Notes under the pieces: generated by a model
The model's input: the letters and a program-made list of their open reading frames with translations, nothing else
Told to the model about the DNA's origin: nothing
Databases searched by the model: none
NCBI GenBank assembly: GCA_964403885.1
Contig: CAYOHY010000006.1
Location: forward strand, 1 to 64,000
DNA length: 64,000 bases
Direction: 5' to 3'
Origin: CAYOHY01 sp964403885
GTDB taxonomy: Bacteria; Actinomycetota; Coriobacteriia; Anaerosomatales; PHET01
Translations under genes and position numbers: made by a program
Shown here: positions 62,662 to 64,000 of the stretch, piece after piece
Position numbering within the stretch: position 1 is the stretch's first letter
Layout: each line of letters begins with the position of its first letter

Positions 62662-64000
62662 CGATGCGAATCACCAGAGCCTGGACGCTCGGGCGCGCCG
62701 CGCTGGTCGCGGTCGCGCTGCTTGGTGTTCTCGCGACCGGCCCGCAGGCGTTCGCACTCGCCGGTGGCTACTTCGGGAGCGGTTCGTGGCCGGCGATGTC
62801 GCAGTCCCTTGCCGATCCGCGTGACGCGGTCCAGGCGATGGACGGCGAGATCTTCGTCGCCGATGCGGGCGGACGCCGCATCATCGTGCTCGCTTCCGAC
62901 GGCACCTTCCTGCGAGCGTTCGACGGCAGCGACTCGCCGGACGCCGAGCTCGTCTCACCCACCGGCATCGCCTTGGGCCCGGACGGTCGCGTCTACGTCG
63001 CCGACGAGGGTGACGACAAGGTCGTGGTGTTCGAGCGGGCCGGAACGTACGTGCGCTCCTGGGGATCGCGCGGAAGCGCCCCGGGTCAGCTGTGGGCCCC
63101 CTCAGACGTGGCGCTTGACTCGGCGGGCACGGTCTTCGTGTCGGACAGGAACAACGGCCGGGTCCAGGCGTTCACGGCCACCGGGTCGTTCATCCGTTCG
63201 TTTGGCACACCGGGATCGGGCACAACGCAACTTTCCGCACCGGTGTCGCTTTCGGTCGCGGGCACCGAGGTGTTCGTTGGGGACCAGGGCAACGGACGCG
63301 TGCAGGTCTTCAGCACCGCCGGCGCCCACCTGCGCTCGTGGGGCATCGTCGCGGGCACCGCGACCTCGGCGACCCATTCGCGTTACGGCCTCATCACCGG
63401 CGTCACCGCCCTATCCGGCGGCAGCGTGTACGTGGTGGACGACGGCACGAGCCTCGATGAGGAGCGAGCCTACGTCGAGCAGTGCGACACCTTCGGTAAC
63501 GTCGTCACGCGCTTCGCGGGCCCCGGCGCGCTCCTGACGCCCCGGCAGGTCGCGGTTCTCGCTGATGGCACCGTGGTGGTCCCAGACGTCCCCGGCGGTG
63601 CCGCGACGCCCATGATCCGCCGCTTCTCGCCGCCCGACCCACTGTCCTCCTGGGCGTGGAACGGGTCGTCGGCTGCGGGTCTGTTCGCGTCGCCCGCCGG
63701 CGTCGCGGCCGCTTCTGATGGCAGCTTCTACGTGGCTGACACTGCGAACAACCGCGTGCAGCGTTTCGACGCGGCCGGCACATACGTCTCGACGTTCGCG
63801 ACCGCCGGCGCTGCGGCACTCAGTGCTCCCGTCGGCGTCGCCGTTTCGGCCGATGGCTCCGAGGTCTACGTGACGAGTTCCGGCGCAGGGCTCGTCAAGG
63901 TCTACTCGGGCGCGGGCGCCTACCTCCGGACGCTGTGCGCTCCGGGTGCCGGCGCGGGACAGCTGGCGAACCCGTCGTCGATCGACGTGGGTGCCGACGG
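62658..64000 (+). CDS. Secreted NHL-repeat protein (3' end beyond window)
   Basis: At least 447 codons, open to the last base of the window. The start may be 62649, 62658 or 62664. I chose 62658 for its ATGA overlap with the upstream short ORF, matching the habit of this genome. Signal peptide (RAALVAVALLGVLATGPQAFA), then repeated NHL blades: GEIFVADAGGRRIIVL, GRVYVADEGDDKVVVF, GTVFVSDRNNGRVQAF and more. Similar to the NHL protein at 37005-39941. No heme motif. Likely extracellular. Confidence 0.78.
   Translation, partial: MTMRITRAWTLGRAALVAVALLGVLATGPQAFALAGGYFGSGSWPAMSQSLADPRDAVQAMDGEIFVADAGGRRIIVLASDGTFLRAFDGSDSPDAELVSPTGIALGPDGRVYVADEGDDKVVVFERAGTYVRSWGSRGSAPGQLWAPSDVALDSAGTVFVSDRNNGRVQAFTATGSFIRSFGTPGSGTTQLSAPVSLSVAGTEVFVGDQGNGRVQVFSTAGAHLRSWGIVAGTATSATHSRYGLITGVTALSGGSVYVVDDGTSLDEERAYVEQCDTFGNVVTRFAGPGALLTPRQVAVLADGTVVVPDVPGGAATPMIRRFSPPDPLSSWAWNGSSAAGLFASPAGVAAASDGSFYVADTANNRVQRFDAAGTYVSTFATAGAAALSAPVGVAVSADGSEVYVTSSGAGLVKVYSGAGAYLRTLCAPGAGAGQLANPSSIDVGAD

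Overview
The window is GC-rich, densely coded bacterial DNA. It carries three 100-N runs, so it comes from a gapped scaffold. It combines surface-polysaccharide loci with a large extracellular-electron-transfer island. The taxonomic guess is inference only: the very large multiheme proteins rich in spaced heme motifs, a System II (ResB/CcsA) cytochrome c maturation module, several lipoproteins, and no recognisable outer-membrane porin or assembly factor would suit an anaerobic actinobacterial lineage such as Coriobacteriia/OPB41. A Geobacter-like or other lineage is not excluded.

Layout. (1) 1-9080: a plus-strand polysaccharide operon in which every junction overlaps by 1-4 bases. It encodes a bi-domain oxidoreductase, an asparagine-synthetase-like amidotransferase, a heparinase II/III-like protein and three glycosyltransferases. 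A convergent manC (9077-10540) shares a CTAG stop with its last gene. (2) 10678-36168: the cytochrome island. It contains a lipoprotein, a 4475-residue multiheme cytochrome, a cytochrome-maturation cluster (beta-propeller/SBP fusion, small membrane protein, ResB, CcsA, lipoprotein, second CcsA), a TPR membrane protein, an NHL membrane protein, a hexaheme cytochrome, and a divergent NapC-like membrane cytochrome. (3) 36386-39941: a lipoprotein and a large secreted NHL protein. (4) 39955-47377: a radical SAM/B12 protein, an O-antigen ligase-like protein, a phosphohexomutase, a glycosyltransferase and an initiating sugar-phosphate transferase. (5) 47686-57666: a second giant multiheme cytochrome (about 3300 residues). 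(6) 57807-62520: a minus-strand glycosylation operon (GT2, radical SAM/B12, membrane protein, GT-C transferase, membrane protein). (7) 62599-64000: a short upstream ORF and a third secreted NHL protein that runs off the end.

How the parts fit (inference). A NapC-like protein could pass quinol electrons to the secreted hexaheme and giant cytochromes. The ResB/CcsA module attaches their hemes, and the polysaccharide genes may build the surface layer that holds them. By manual count the first giant protein has about 76 CXXCH motifs plus about 35 motifs with longer spacers; the second has about 55 plus about 39. At equivalent sites the spacer between the two heme cysteines varies from 4 to 16 residues. 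Both giant genes have nearly the same promoter (TTGACC plus an ATACT-type -10) and an upstream TGTGA-N6-TCACA palindrome at about -81.5 and -70.5, one helical turn apart, which suggests shared control by a CRP/FNR-family regulator. Each giant gene also contains long, apparently identical internal DNA repeats.
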